Positions 1-6,555 of a stretch of 8,033 nucleotides of DNA are shown here, piece by piece. Source of the DNA: Clostridiales bacterium (GTDB lineage: Bacteria; Bacillota; Clostridia; Tissierellales; Sedimentibacteraceae). The notes under the pieces are model-generated. The model did not search any database, was not told the DNA's origin, and was given only the letters and a program-made list of their open reading frames with translations. Made by a program: the position numbers and the translations under genes. Location of the stretch: positions 1 through 8,033 of the forward strand of contig DNNV01000393.1 in assembly GCA_003497505.1 (NCBI GenBank), written 5' to 3'. The stretch's first letter is position 1; the number at the start of each line of letters is the position of its first letter.

Positions 1-15
1 GACTTATTTTTATAT

Positions 16-44
16 AGATTATCAAAAAAATTTATTTGTGTCAA
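16..44 (-). promoter_or_regulatory. Possible promoter reading out of the left edge
   Basis: Read on the minus strand, positions 44-39 are a perfect TTGACA -35 hexamer. A 17-bp spacer leads to TAATCT (21-16), a poor -10, and a 15-bp spacer leads to GATAAT (23-18), a better hexamer at a short distance. It could drive a gene to the left of the window. The region is very A+T-rich, so a chance match is possible, and the downstream gene cannot be seen. Confidence 0.3.
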
Positions 45-70
45 TTAATAATTAAGCATCAAAACCATGT

Positions 71-101
71 AAAACGCTTGCAATGTATAACAAAACATCG
101 C
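71..101 (-). terminator. Weak hairpin behind the tetR-type gene
   Basis: Just past the regulator stop codon, the minus strand reads GCGATGT, an 8-nt loop, then ACATTGC (101-80). That gives a 7-bp stem with one G-U pair. A TTTT run follows at 74-71 after a 5-nt gap. The stem is short and the T run is detached from it, so this is only a candidate intrinsic terminator. Nothing else is recognisable in the 107-base spacer. Confidence 0.25.
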
Positions 102-107
102 TTTGGC

Positions 108-671
108 TTACACTCGCTGCCCTCCTGACTGATACGCCATATTGTAAATAATTTCAGCCATTTCTCTTGCGGATCTGTTCATACCGTTTTTAAGCCAGTG
201 CTGCAGCAGACCGATGCTTCCATTTACAACAAATACGAAGTATTCATCCCTTATGCCCGGACTTATATCTACAGTGGATGAGAATGTTATTCCGCATTGC
301 TTATATATTATTGTAAATACCTGTTTCTGAAAGTTAATATCCCCACTTTCACTCATGAGAATTTTCAGATTTTTGCTGTTATCCACAAAATATTGAAAAA
401 TTTCCTCTAAAAGCTTGATGTTTTCATACTTATCTGTTGTATCTCTAAAATTGGCAATTGCCTCTTTAGCCCATGAAAGAGTTTCATCCTCAATTTTGGC
501 AAGAAGATCGTATTGGTCGGTGTAATGGGCATAAAAGGTGGTTCGATTTATATCAGCATTCTCACACAGCTCCTTAATAGTTATTTTTGCGATTGGTTTT
601 TTCTCCATTAATTCAAAAAGACTATTCTGTAAAGCCATCTTTGTATAGCGGGTCTTTCTGCTTTCTTTCAT
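108..671 (-). CDS. TetR/AcrR-family transcriptional regulator, likely repressor of the divergent ABC operon
   Basis: This is a 187-residue DNA-binding protein. The N-terminal domain is TetR-like: residues 29-50 hold the helix-turn-helix (ITIKELCENADINRTTFYAHY), ending in the recognition-helix signature RTTFYAHY, followed by the usual DQYDLL turn. The C-terminal ligand-binding and dimerisation half carries a segment, GLLQHWLKNGM then SAREMAEIIYNM, resembling the TetR_C_7/8-type domains of small TetR proteins. The start at 671 is preferred because AAAGGAG (685-679) lies 7 nt upstream. An in-frame TTG at 722 would add 17 residues but has no such site. The gene is divergent from a transporter operon, the classic layout for a local repressor that also controls itself; this role is inferred. 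By eye the gene is more A+T-rich than the transporter genes. The inducer cannot be predicted. Confidence 0.9.
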   Translation of the reverse strand: MKESRKTRYTKMALQNSLFELMEKKPIAKITIKELCENADINRTTFYAHYTDQYDLLAKIEDETLSWAKEAIANFRDTTDKYENIKLLEEIFQYFVDNSKNLKILMSESGDINFQKQVFTIIYKQCGITFSSTVDISPGIRDEYFVFVVNGSIGLLQHWLKNGMNRSAREMAEIIYNMAYQSGGQRV

Positions 672-678
672 TATGCTG

Positions 679-685
679 CTCCTTT
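679..685 (-). promoter_or_regulatory. Ribosome binding site that fixes the tetR-type start
   Basis: On the minus strand this reads AAAGGAG, 7 nt ahead of the ATG at 671-669. It supports the 187-residue product over the longer TTG-initiated frame at 722. Confidence 0.8.
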
Positions 686-746
686 CATTATACACTACAA
701 ATTCAGTTATCTTTGCTTTCAAACCAACATTTATAATATAATTTGT

Positions 747-759
747 TGTAAATATTACA
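747..759. promoter_or_regulatory. Candidate operator palindrome in the tetR leader
   Basis: The sequence TGTAA-ATA-TTACA is an inverted repeat with 5-bp arms around a 3-bp centre. It lies in the predicted untranslated leader of the regulator gene. TetR proteins bind short palindromes near their own promoters, but this one is about 35 bp downstream of the predicted tetR start site and sits in A+T-rich DNA, so it may be chance. A competing candidate is GTTG-N6-CAAC at 778-791, which covers the -35 of the rightward promoter. Confidence 0.25.
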
Positions 760-778
760 TTCCATAAACATCTGACGG

Positions 779-807
779 TTGCATAATCAACACGGTGTCA
801 TTATAAT
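779..807 (+). promoter_or_regulatory. Predicted sigma-A promoter of the ABC transporter operon
   Basis: TTGCAT (779-784), a 17-bp spacer, and a perfect TATAAT -10 (802-807) read toward the ATPase gene at 870. The expected transcript start is near 814, giving a leader of about 55 nt. The -35 matches consensus only in TTG. The -10 overlaps the -10 of the opposite promoter by 4 bp (802-805), so both promoters are unlikely to be occupied at once. A GTTG-N6-CAAC inverted repeat (778-791) spans the -35 and could be an operator. Confidence 0.6.
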
Positions 808-828
808 TAATTCTTAGTTAAATGTCAA
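800..828 (-). promoter_or_regulatory. Predicted consensus sigma-A promoter of the tetR-type gene
   Basis: On the minus strand, TTGACA (828-823), exactly 17 bp (822-806), and TATAAT (805-800) form a full-consensus housekeeping promoter. The expected start is near 793, giving a leader of about 120 nt before the ATG at 671. A regulator gene with a full-consensus promoter normally needs strong repression, which fits autoregulation; that is inference. The -10 shares 802-805 with the -10 of the rightward promoter. Confidence 0.7.
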
Positions 829-857
829 GAATGAGCAGGATGGTAATGAAAATCAGC

Positions 858-864
858 AAAGGAG
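858..864 (+). promoter_or_regulatory. Ribosome binding site that fixes the ABC ATPase start
   Basis: AAAGGAG ends 5 nt before the ATG at 870. Several earlier in-frame ATGs (822, 831, 840, 846) have no comparable site, and the conserved ABC fold begins only a few residues after 870. Confidence 0.8.
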
Positions 865-869
865 ACCCC

Positions 870-1571
870 ATGGATTTTATTACATTTGAAAACGTGGAAA
901 GAGAATATAATATCGGCGATACCGTTATCAAGGCTGTGGACGGTATAAGCTTCAGCCTCAGCAAGGGAACATTTAATGTGGTGCTGGGACAGAGCGGCGC
1001 GGGAAAAACCACGTTGCTCAATTTGCTGGGAGGAATGGACTCACCCACCTCCGGCAAAATAGTCGTAAACGAAAAAGAAATCTCAGGCATTTCTGAGTTT
1101 GACCTTACAGAATACCGCCGTACTCAAATCGGGTTTGTATTCCAATTTTATAATTTAGTACCGAATCTGACCGCACTTGAAAATGTACAGCTTGCGGAAG
1201 AAATATGTCCTGAACCTCTAGATGCTCGTGAAATGCTGAAACGTGTTGGTCTGGAAAACAGAATGGACAATTTCCCCAGCCAGATGTCTGGAGGGGAGCA
1301 GCAGCGTGTTTCAATAGCCAGAGCTCTGGCGAAGAACCCGCAGATAGTTCTCTGCGATGAGCCCACCGGTGCTCTGGATTCTGAAACAGGCCGCAGGGTC
1401 CTGCGGCTCATACGTGATGTGTCAAGGGACCTAGGCAAGACTGTAATCGTTGTGACACACAATGCCCCAATATCAGAAATGGCACATACCGTGCTGCACA
1501 TGCGCGACGGTAAAATTGCCAAAGTACAATTAAACGAGCATCCCAAAGATGTGGAGGAAATTGTATGGTAA
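870..1571 (+). CDS. ABC transporter ATP-binding protein, MacB/LolD-like
   Basis: This 233-residue cytoplasmic ATPase powers the permease encoded next to it. All nucleotide-binding motifs are present: Walker A GQSGAGKT at 40-47, Q-loop Gln at 92 (VFQFYNL), signature MSGGEQQ at 139-145, Walker B IVLCDEP at 159-165 with catalytic Glu164, D-loop ALD at 168-170, and switch His197. The Met in place of Leu at the first signature position is a mild variant. Length and motif spacing match the MacB/LolD/FtsE group, which pairs with FtsX-type permeases. The final codons overlap the permease start by 7 nt (ATGGTAA), pointing to translational coupling. The start at 870 is set by its ribosome binding site and the family's usual N terminus. 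The transported substrate is unknown; relatives export peptides, macrolides or lipids, or act on envelope components. Confidence 0.95.
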   Translation: MDFITFENVEREYNIGDTVIKAVDGISFSLSKGTFNVVLGQSGAGKTTLLNLLGGMDSPTSGKIVVNEKEISGISEFDLTEYRRTQIGFVFQFYNLVPNLTALENVQLAEEICPEPLDAREMLKRVGLENRMDNFPSQMSGGEQQRVSIARALAKNPQIVLCDEPTGALDSETGRRVLRLIRDVSRDLGKTVIVVTHNAPISEMAHTVLHMRDGKIAKVQLNEHPKDVEEIVW

Positions 1572-3880
1572 GAGGCGCATTGTTCAAAAAGTCTCTGCGT
1601 GACATGCGCAAGTCAAAATCGCAGTTTATTTCGATTTTTATTATGGCTACCTTAGCTGTATTCATTATGACAGGCCTGGACAGCATTTGGTTCACTATTG
1701 ATAAGCATGCCTACAATATGTATCAGTCAACAAATTTATCCGACTTGTGGGTGACGGTTGCGAGCCCCTCGGAACAGCAGCTGTGGGGAATCAGTAAAAT
1801 TCAAGGTGTTGAGCTGGTGGAGAAGCGATTTTCTATTGATGCAGACACAGACTTACCCGGTAAACCCACCCTGCATGTGTACGCATTGGATGACCGCACT
1901 ATTCTTGATCAGCCCCAGCTTCAAAATGGCAGATTCAGCAAAAGCGGAGGCGGTGCCGTGCTGGACAGCAGGTTCGCAAAGGCGCACAACCTGAGAATAG
2001 GAGACTATATTTCGATTAAATTAAACGGTGTATGGCTGCGCATCCAGATTGACGGTATGGCATTGAGCAGCGAGCATATATATGCCGTTAAAAACTCCGC
2101 AACCCTGACGCCTGATTCATTGGACTATGGATTTTTAGTAATCCGGACAAAGGCATTGGAGAGCATATACGGACAGAAGGTATATAATCAAATCAGCGTG
2201 AAAACCTCACCAGGCTCCGACCTTGCACAGGTGGTACAGAAAGCCGGTGACGTGGTTGGCGATGATGTAATCGGTATAACACTGCAAAAGGACAGCGGCA
2301 GCGTAAGCAGTGTAAATTCACGAATTCAGCAGTTTAAAACATTGTCCTTGGTGTTTCCTGTATTGTTCCTTCTGGTTACAGCACTGATTACACAGAGCAC
2401 TATGGTGCGCATGATAGAAAACCAGCGAGCGCAGATAGGGATTTTGAAAGCCCTTGGCTACAGCAAAAGAAGCATACTCTGGCATTACACCTCCTATGGT
2501 GTCATAGTTGGTGTGCTTGGCTCGGTTTTCGGGCTTCTGCTGGGTCCCAATGTTTTCGGACGCATTATGGTTCCTCAGCTTAAGCTTACGCTTAGCAGCT
2601 ACAGCATCAGAATTAATTACGTTAACTTTGTATTTGCATTATTCCTTATTCTCATGTGTACCGGGGGCGTTTCATTCCTCGCCTGCAGAAATCTCCAGAG
2701 CGATTCACCCTCTGCACTTCTCCGTGAAAAGCCGCCTAAAAGCGGGAAGCGCATATTTCTTGAATCCATGCCCTCCCTGTGGCAGAAAATGAAGTTCAGC
2801 AGCAAGCTTATAGCACGAAATATAATTAAGAATAAGGGGCGGCTCATAATGAGCACAATAGGTGTCATGGGCTGCACCGGCGTGATTATCTCCGCATTGA
2901 CGGTCCGAAGCACATTGTCCGGAATCGGGGATTATACCTATGGAACAACATTTACCTTTGACCAGAAAGTTGTTCTGGATACAGCAAAAACAAATTCAGT
3001 GTATCTCAAAAACTTAGAGCTGGACGGAATAACACAACAACTGGAAGAATCTGCGGTGCAGGTGATTTTTCCTGACGGAGTTCAGAAAATGGAGTTGGTC
3101 AATATCACCACCAAGGAAAGTCCCTTGATCCGATTGCAGGATATTGACGGCAATCCTGTGTCCCTGCCGGACAACGGAGTACTTATGACGCGAAAGCTAT
3201 GTAGGGAGCGTGGCTTAAATACCGGTGACATCATCCGCATTAAGCTCACTGACAAGGGCTACGTCTCCGTACCTGTAATTCAGATTGCATATATTGCCTC
3301 AGGTCAAGGAATTTATATGACCGACACATATTGGGAATCCATTGGCGAAAAATTCAAGCCTACGGCTCTGCTGGTCAGATGGAACGGTGAGCCTGACCGG
3401 AAATTTCTCTCAAGCGATGTGGTGGCCGACTCGGCAACGAGGGAAAGCATGCAGGACAGTTTGTCTTCCAGCATCGGAATTGTTAATCTGGCAGTTGTGT
3501 TCCTGATCATCCTCGGTGCATCATTGGCTTTTGTAGTTCTGTACAATACAGGCATGCTCAACTTTGCGGAACGTGTCAGAGACCTTGCAACCTTTCGTGT
3601 GCTGGGGTTCCACCACCGTGAAATACGTTACCTGGTGCTGGTTGAAAATTATTTTTCAGTCTTGCTGGGGATGTTATCCGGTATACCCGTAGGCAGGTTC
3701 ATATCCTGGATTATCGCAAGCAGCATTGACGAACGTCTGGATCTTCTGGGCAACATTACTTTGACGGATGTGCTGACGGCCGGAGCAATGACCATGTTCT
3801 TTGCATGGATTGTAAATAGGGTGATAGCACATAAAATGAAAGAAATTGACATATTCGAAGCGCTTAAGAGCGTTGAATAG
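1565..3880 (+). CDS. ABC transporter permease with two FtsX-type halves
   Basis: This 771-residue membrane protein has about eight predicted membrane segments: residues 21-41, 261-279, 312-332, 353-374, 427-446, 638-660, 696-718 and 734-756. It repeats one plan twice: a first helix, a large extracytoplasmic domain (about 43-260 and 447-637), then three helices. Each half carries a matching cytoplasmic stretch after its second helix: NQRAQIGILKALGYS at about 286-300 and RVRDLATFRVLGF at about 670-682. In FtsX/MacB permeases this is the segment that contacts the ATPase. The C-terminal DIFEALKSVE is also typical. MacB itself has one such unit and acts as a dimer, so this protein probably supplies both halves in one chain. 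GGAGG (1553-1557) lies 7 nt before the ATG, inside the ATPase gene. It probably works mechanically on substrates outside the membrane together with the adaptor; that role is inferred. Confidence 0.92.
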   Translation: MVRGALFKKSLRDMRKSKSQFISIFIMATLAVFIMTGLDSIWFTIDKHAYNMYQSTNLSDLWVTVASPSEQQLWGISKIQGVELVEKRFSIDADTDLPGKPTLHVYALDDRTILDQPQLQNGRFSKSGGGAVLDSRFAKAHNLRIGDYISIKLNGVWLRIQIDGMALSSEHIYAVKNSATLTPDSLDYGFLVIRTKALESIYGQKVYNQISVKTSPGSDLAQVVQKAGDVVGDDVIGITLQKDSGSVSSVNSRIQQFKTLSLVFPVLFLLVTALITQSTMVRMIENQRAQIGILKALGYSKRSILWHYTSYGVIVGVLGSVFGLLLGPNVFGRIMVPQLKLTLSSYSIRINYVNFVFALFLILMCTGGVSFLACRNLQSDSPSALLREKPPKSGKRIFLESMPSLWQKMKFSSKLIARNIIKNKGRLIMSTIGVMGCTGVIISALTVRSTLSGIGDYTYGTTFTFDQKVVLDTAKTNSVYLKNLELDGITQQLEESAVQVIFPDGVQKMELVNITTKESPLIRLQDIDGNPVSLPDNGVLMTRKLCRERGLNTGDIIRIKLTDKGYVSVPVIQIAYIASGQGIYMTDTYWESIGEKFKPTALLVRWNGEPDRKFLSSDVVADSATRESMQDSLSSSIGIVNLAVVFLIILGASLAFVVLYNTGMLNFAERVRDLATFRVLGFHHREIRYLVLVENYFSVLLGMLSGIPVGRFISWIIASSIDERLDLLGNITLTDVLTAGAMTMFFAWIVNRVIAHKMKEIDIFEALKSVE

Positions 3881-3904
3881 CATTAGAAATATGGAGGAAT
3901 AGCT

Positions 3905-5092
3905 ATGAAGGACTGGATTTTATCTCATAAAAAGGCGGTGTCTGCGTTATGTGTCATCACCGCACTGGTTATCACGCTCACTGTTTTTATACAAAGAAAA
4001 AACAAAATTGAGGCCATGAGGGCAGCTGAAACTCTGATTTCTTCCTATCATGCTACGGAAATAGAAGCATGGGGAGAAGTGCTGTACAGCCGCGTTGAGA
4101 GCATCAGCATAGATTTTCCGTCAACAGTGACGGATGTTCTGGTTAAAGAAGGGGAACGTGTCACGTCAGCTCAGCCCTTAGTGACCATGGACATTTCCGA
4201 ATACAACGGAAATGTAGAAAAATTGAAGCAGCAGCTGTCTGCAAATCAGTCTGCATTGGATTCCGCGGCTCAGGACATCACCGCCCTGCAGGCGGATATT
4301 GCCCGCGCACAGGAGGAAATTGCACGTAAAACTGATGAATACAACAACGATACAGGTGCCAACCTGAAATTGCTGCAGAATTCCCTGAACCTTGCACTGA
4401 AGGAGCTTGAGAACACAAAAAAAGACCTTCAGGATTACCAGTCATTGTATGATGAGGGCGCTGTTTCAGAAATGACTCTCAATCAGTATACCTCTATGCT
4501 GAACCAGCGACAAAAGGCTGTGGAGGATATTGAAGCAAGTATACAGAAAACAAAGACTGCCTTAAAGGATGAATTGAATCTGCTGAATGTTTCGCTTAAA
4601 TCTAAGCAGGTTCAGCTTTCTCAGCTTCAGCAGAGTAACAGCACAAATGTTGCAATGCAGCAGAGCGCCGTTTCATCCACGCAGGTTGACCTGAATATTA
4701 TGACTGGCAAGACAGAAAGAGGCTACATCAAAGAAAATCAGATTGTTTCCAATGTGAAAAATGGAATTGTAAAAAATATATCCGTCAACTGCGGCAATCA
4801 CCTCGGTATACAGGGCATGCCTACAGAGATACTTCAAATTATCGACGCAGATTCCATAACAATAAGTGCCGAGGTCTATGAAGAGTTCATAGGAAGTGTA
4901 CAAATAGGCGGAAATGTAAAAATTGTACCAGCCTCATATCCGGACATCTCACTTAGCGGAACCGTAACACATATTCCGGACATGGCAGTTGAAAAGAACG
5001 GCAGACGCATTGTCCGTGTAATTGTAACGCCCAACGATCCTGATAACGTACTGAAGCCAGGATATACCGCAGATGTTTATTTTCCAAAATAA
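3905..5092 (+). CDS. HlyD/MacA-family membrane-fusion adaptor of the ABC efflux system
   Basis: This 395-residue adaptor is anchored by one N-terminal helix (about 11-29) with the remainder outside the membrane. The first half of a lipoyl-like domain lies near 66-96 (VTDVLVKEGERVTSAQPLVTMD). A long coiled-coil hairpin rich in Gln, Glu, Leu and Lys covers about 97-262. The second lipoyl half is near 278-315, and beta-barrel and membrane-proximal domains follow to the end. The hairpin turn at 177-188 reads DYQSLYDEGAVS: Leu181 and Ser188 match the RxxxLxxxxxxS motif of TolC-docking adaptors, but the Arg position is Asp177. There is no lipobox. GGAGG (3893-3897) lies 7 nt before the ATG, and the gene starts 24 nt after the permease. 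In this family the adaptor organises the permease and helps move the substrate outward. Its last codons form one arm of a perfect inverted repeat. Confidence 0.92.
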   Translation: MKDWILSHKKAVSALCVITALVITLTVFIQRKNKIEAMRAAETLISSYHATEIEAWGEVLYSRVESISIDFPSTVTDVLVKEGERVTSAQPLVTMDISEYNGNVEKLKQQLSANQSALDSAAQDITALQADIARAQEEIARKTDEYNNDTGANLKLLQNSLNLALKELENTKKDLQDYQSLYDEGAVSEMTLNQYTSMLNQRQKAVEDIEASIQKTKTALKDELNLLNVSLKSKQVQLSQLQQSNSTNVAMQQSAVSSTQVDLNIMTGKTERGYIKENQIVSNVKNGIVKNISVNCGNHLGIQGMPTEILQIIDADSITISAEVYEEFIGSVQIGGNVKIVPASYPDISLSGTVTHIPDMAVEKNGRRIVRVIVTPNDPDNVLKPGYTADVYFPK

Positions 5093-5101
5093 ACATCTGC
5101 G
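5068..5101. repeat. Perfect 16-bp inverted repeat spanning the adaptor stop codon
   Basis: CGCAGATGTTTATTTT (5068-5083), a CC centre, then its exact reverse complement (5086-5101). With a realistic 4-nt loop, 15 pairs remain. The left arm encodes the last residues of the adaptor (DVYFPK), and the stop TAA (5090-5092) is in the right arm. No T-run follows on either strand, so it is not a standard intrinsic terminator alone. It could protect the 3' end of the operon mRNA, slow ribosomes at the end of the gene, or help termination with the next hairpin. Confidence 0.8.
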
Positions 5102-5106
5102 TCAAT

Positions 5107-5146
5107 AAAAAATATATTGTATGTATTGTTAACATACAATATATTT
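5107..5146. terminator. A+T-rich hairpin between convergent genes, likely terminator
   Basis: AAATATATTGTATGT (5110-5124) pairs exactly with 5132-5146 around a 7-nt loop, giving a 15-bp stem with only two G-C pairs. On the minus strand the stem runs into TTTTTT (5112-5107), as expected for an intrinsic terminator behind the lipoamide dehydrogenase gene, whose stop is only a few bases away. On the plus strand the tail is weaker (TTTATGTTATCATTTC), so termination of the transporter operon here is possible but less certain. The low G-C content of the stem lowers confidence. Confidence 0.6.
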
Positions 5147-5152
5147 ATGTTA

Positions 5153-6550
5153 TCATTTCTTTCTTGGCATTGAGTGTATAGCTTCTCCGATGCAGCCGCA
5201 TACAGCTTCATAAAAAACTTCGGACAATGTTGGATGTGCAAACACCGATTCCTTTATATCCTCCACCGTCAGTCCGCTGTGTATTGCCATCGAGCCCTGG
5301 TGTACAATATCGCTGGCATGAGGCCCCATTATATGGACTCCGATTATTTTATGGCTTTCTTTTTCAGCCATTACCTTTACAAAACCCTCGCCCTCCGCCA
5401 TTGTCAGCGCCTTTCCGTTTGCACCGAACATTGACTTTCCGACAATGTACTCCACGTTTTTTTCCTTTGCTTCCTCCTCCGTCATGCCGACAGATGCAGC
5501 CTCGGGAAAAGTGAATACACAGGATGGTATTGCGCCGTAATCAACTCTTGAGTTGTGCCCGTAAATATTTTCAACACACACCTTGCCTTCCTCTGACGCA
5601 GCATGAGCAAGCATAACTCCTCCGATAGCATCCCCTATGGCATATACGCCTTTTACGGATGTTTCATAGTTGGTATCAACCTTTATACCCTTCTTATCAT
5701 ATTCAATGCCAGAAACTTCAAGGTTCAGTCCTTGTGTATTAGGCTTTCTCCCGGCTGCAGCAAGCAGGTAATCGCTGAATATTTCAGAAGTACCCTTACC
5801 GTTTTCAACCGTTATTTTCAAGCCTTCCTCAGAAGCCTGAACTTCCTTCAGCATGGAGCCCGTCAAAATTTTAATGCCCTGTTTCTTTAAATACACCGGA
5901 AGCTTTTTGGAAAGCTCGTCATCCAGTCTGTACAATATTTTCGGAAGGAATTCTATTATCGTTACTTCCGTCCCAAGTGAAGCAAATATACCTGCAAACT
6001 CAACTCCTACCACACCGCCTCCCAATATGGCAAGGCTTTTGGGAACATGCTCAAAATTCAATAATTCGTCGCTTGTAACGACTCTGCGGTCTTCAATTCC
6101 CGGTACTGGAACTTCCGAAGGGGATGAGCCTGTTGCAATAATTATATTTGTCGCAGTTATTTCCTCCGCACCTTCCGCCGTGATGACATTCAGAGTTTTA
6201 GCCCCTTTAAATGAAGCTCTTCCTCTTATTACCTCCACGCTGTTTCCTTTCAAAAGCTGTTCTATTCCTGAAACAAGCTTGCCCACAACTTCATTTTTCC
6301 TCTTCTGAGCCGTCTCCATGTCAAATGTGTATCCGCTTACTGCTACTCCAAATTCAGCCATGTTTTTCACAGCTTCCACCGCCCCGGCATTTTTATAAAG
6401 GGACTTTGTGGGTATGCAGCCTCTGTTCAGACATGTGCCACCTAAATTATCTTCCTCTATGAGTGTGACATTTGCTCCAAGCTGGGAGGCTCTTATTGCA
6501 GCCTCATAGCCTCCCGGTCCTCCTCCGATAATAACCAAATCTCTTAGCAT
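5153..6550 (-). CDS. lpdA: Dihydrolipoyl dehydrogenase (E3, glycine cleavage L-protein)
   Basis: This 465-residue cytoplasmic flavoenzyme oxidises dihydrolipoyl groups and passes electrons through a disulfide and FAD to NAD+. The N terminus has the FAD-binding GGGPGG at 9-14 and the redox pair Cys40 and Cys45 in GGTCLNRGCIPTK. The second nucleotide-binding fold has GGGVVG at 177-182 with Glu184. The C-terminal dimer-interface domain carries the catalytic motif HPTLSE, with His439 and Glu444. These residues separate it from glutathione and mercuric reductases. The length is typical of forms without a fused N-terminal lipoyl domain. The ATG lies only 5 nt after the gcvPB stop, and its AGGTAGG site (6561-6555) overlaps that stop, so translation is probably coupled. 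This context points to the glycine cleavage H-protein as its main partner, although one E3 can also serve 2-oxoacid dehydrogenases. Confidence 0.95.
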   Translation of the reverse strand: MLRDLVIIGGGPGGYEAAIRASQLGANVTLIEEDNLGGTCLNRGCIPTKSLYKNAGAVEAVKNMAEFGVAVSGYTFDMETAQKRKNEVVGKLVSGIEQLLKGNSVEVIRGRASFKGAKTLNVITAEGAEEITATNIIIATGSSPSEVPVPGIEDRRVVTSDELLNFEHVPKSLAILGGGVVGVEFAGIFASLGTEVTIIEFLPKILYRLDDELSKKLPVYLKKQGIKILTGSMLKEVQASEEGLKITVENGKGTSEIFSDYLLAAAGRKPNTQGLNLEVSGIEYDKKGIKVDTNYETSVKGVYAIGDAIGGVMLAHAASEEGKVCVENIYGHNSRVDYGAIPSCVFTFPEAASVGMTEEEAKEKNVEYIVGKSMFGANGKALTMAEGEGFVKVMAEKESHKIIGVHIMGPHASDIVHQGSMAIHSGLTVEDIKESVFAHPTLSEVFYEAVCGCIGEAIHSMPRKK

Positions 6551-6555
6551 AGCGC

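Noticed and set aside
687..692. Perfect TATAAT on the minus strand close to the regulator start
   Set aside because: Transcription would begin inside the ribosome binding site and no reasonable -35 lies upstream. The promoter at 800-828 is far better.
672..722. In-frame TTG at 722 extending the regulator by 17 residues
   Set aside because: No ribosome binding site precedes it, while the ATG at 671 has AAAGGAG at ideal spacing and matches the usual TetR N terminus.
764..774. 11-mer ATAAACATCTG repeated at 5089-5099 (and inverted at 5070-5080), flanking the transporter operon
   Set aside because: A shared 11-mer in 8 kb is expected by chance, and the match does not extend on either side. No target duplication or transposase supports a mobile unit.
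822..869. In-frame ATG at 822 and three later ATGs extending the ATPase by up to 16 residues
   Set aside because: The strong AAAGGAG just before 870 and the family's normal N terminus favour 870. The -35 of the leftward promoter also overlaps the 822 start.
1148..1546. 132-codon open frame antisense to the ABC ATPase
   Set aside because: It lies wholly within the motif-bearing ATPase gene and has no recognisable protein features.
3938..3952. Cys16 in the N-terminal helix of the adaptor as a possible lipoprotein site
   Set aside because: The residue before Cys is Leu, not Gly/Ala/Ser, and the Cys is inside the hydrophobic core, so it does not form a lipobox.
5853..6308. 151-codon open frame antisense to the lipoamide dehydrogenase
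   Set aside because: It is a low-complexity Ser/Pro/Thr-rich translation opposite a conserved gene, with no supporting signal; treated as a shadow frame.
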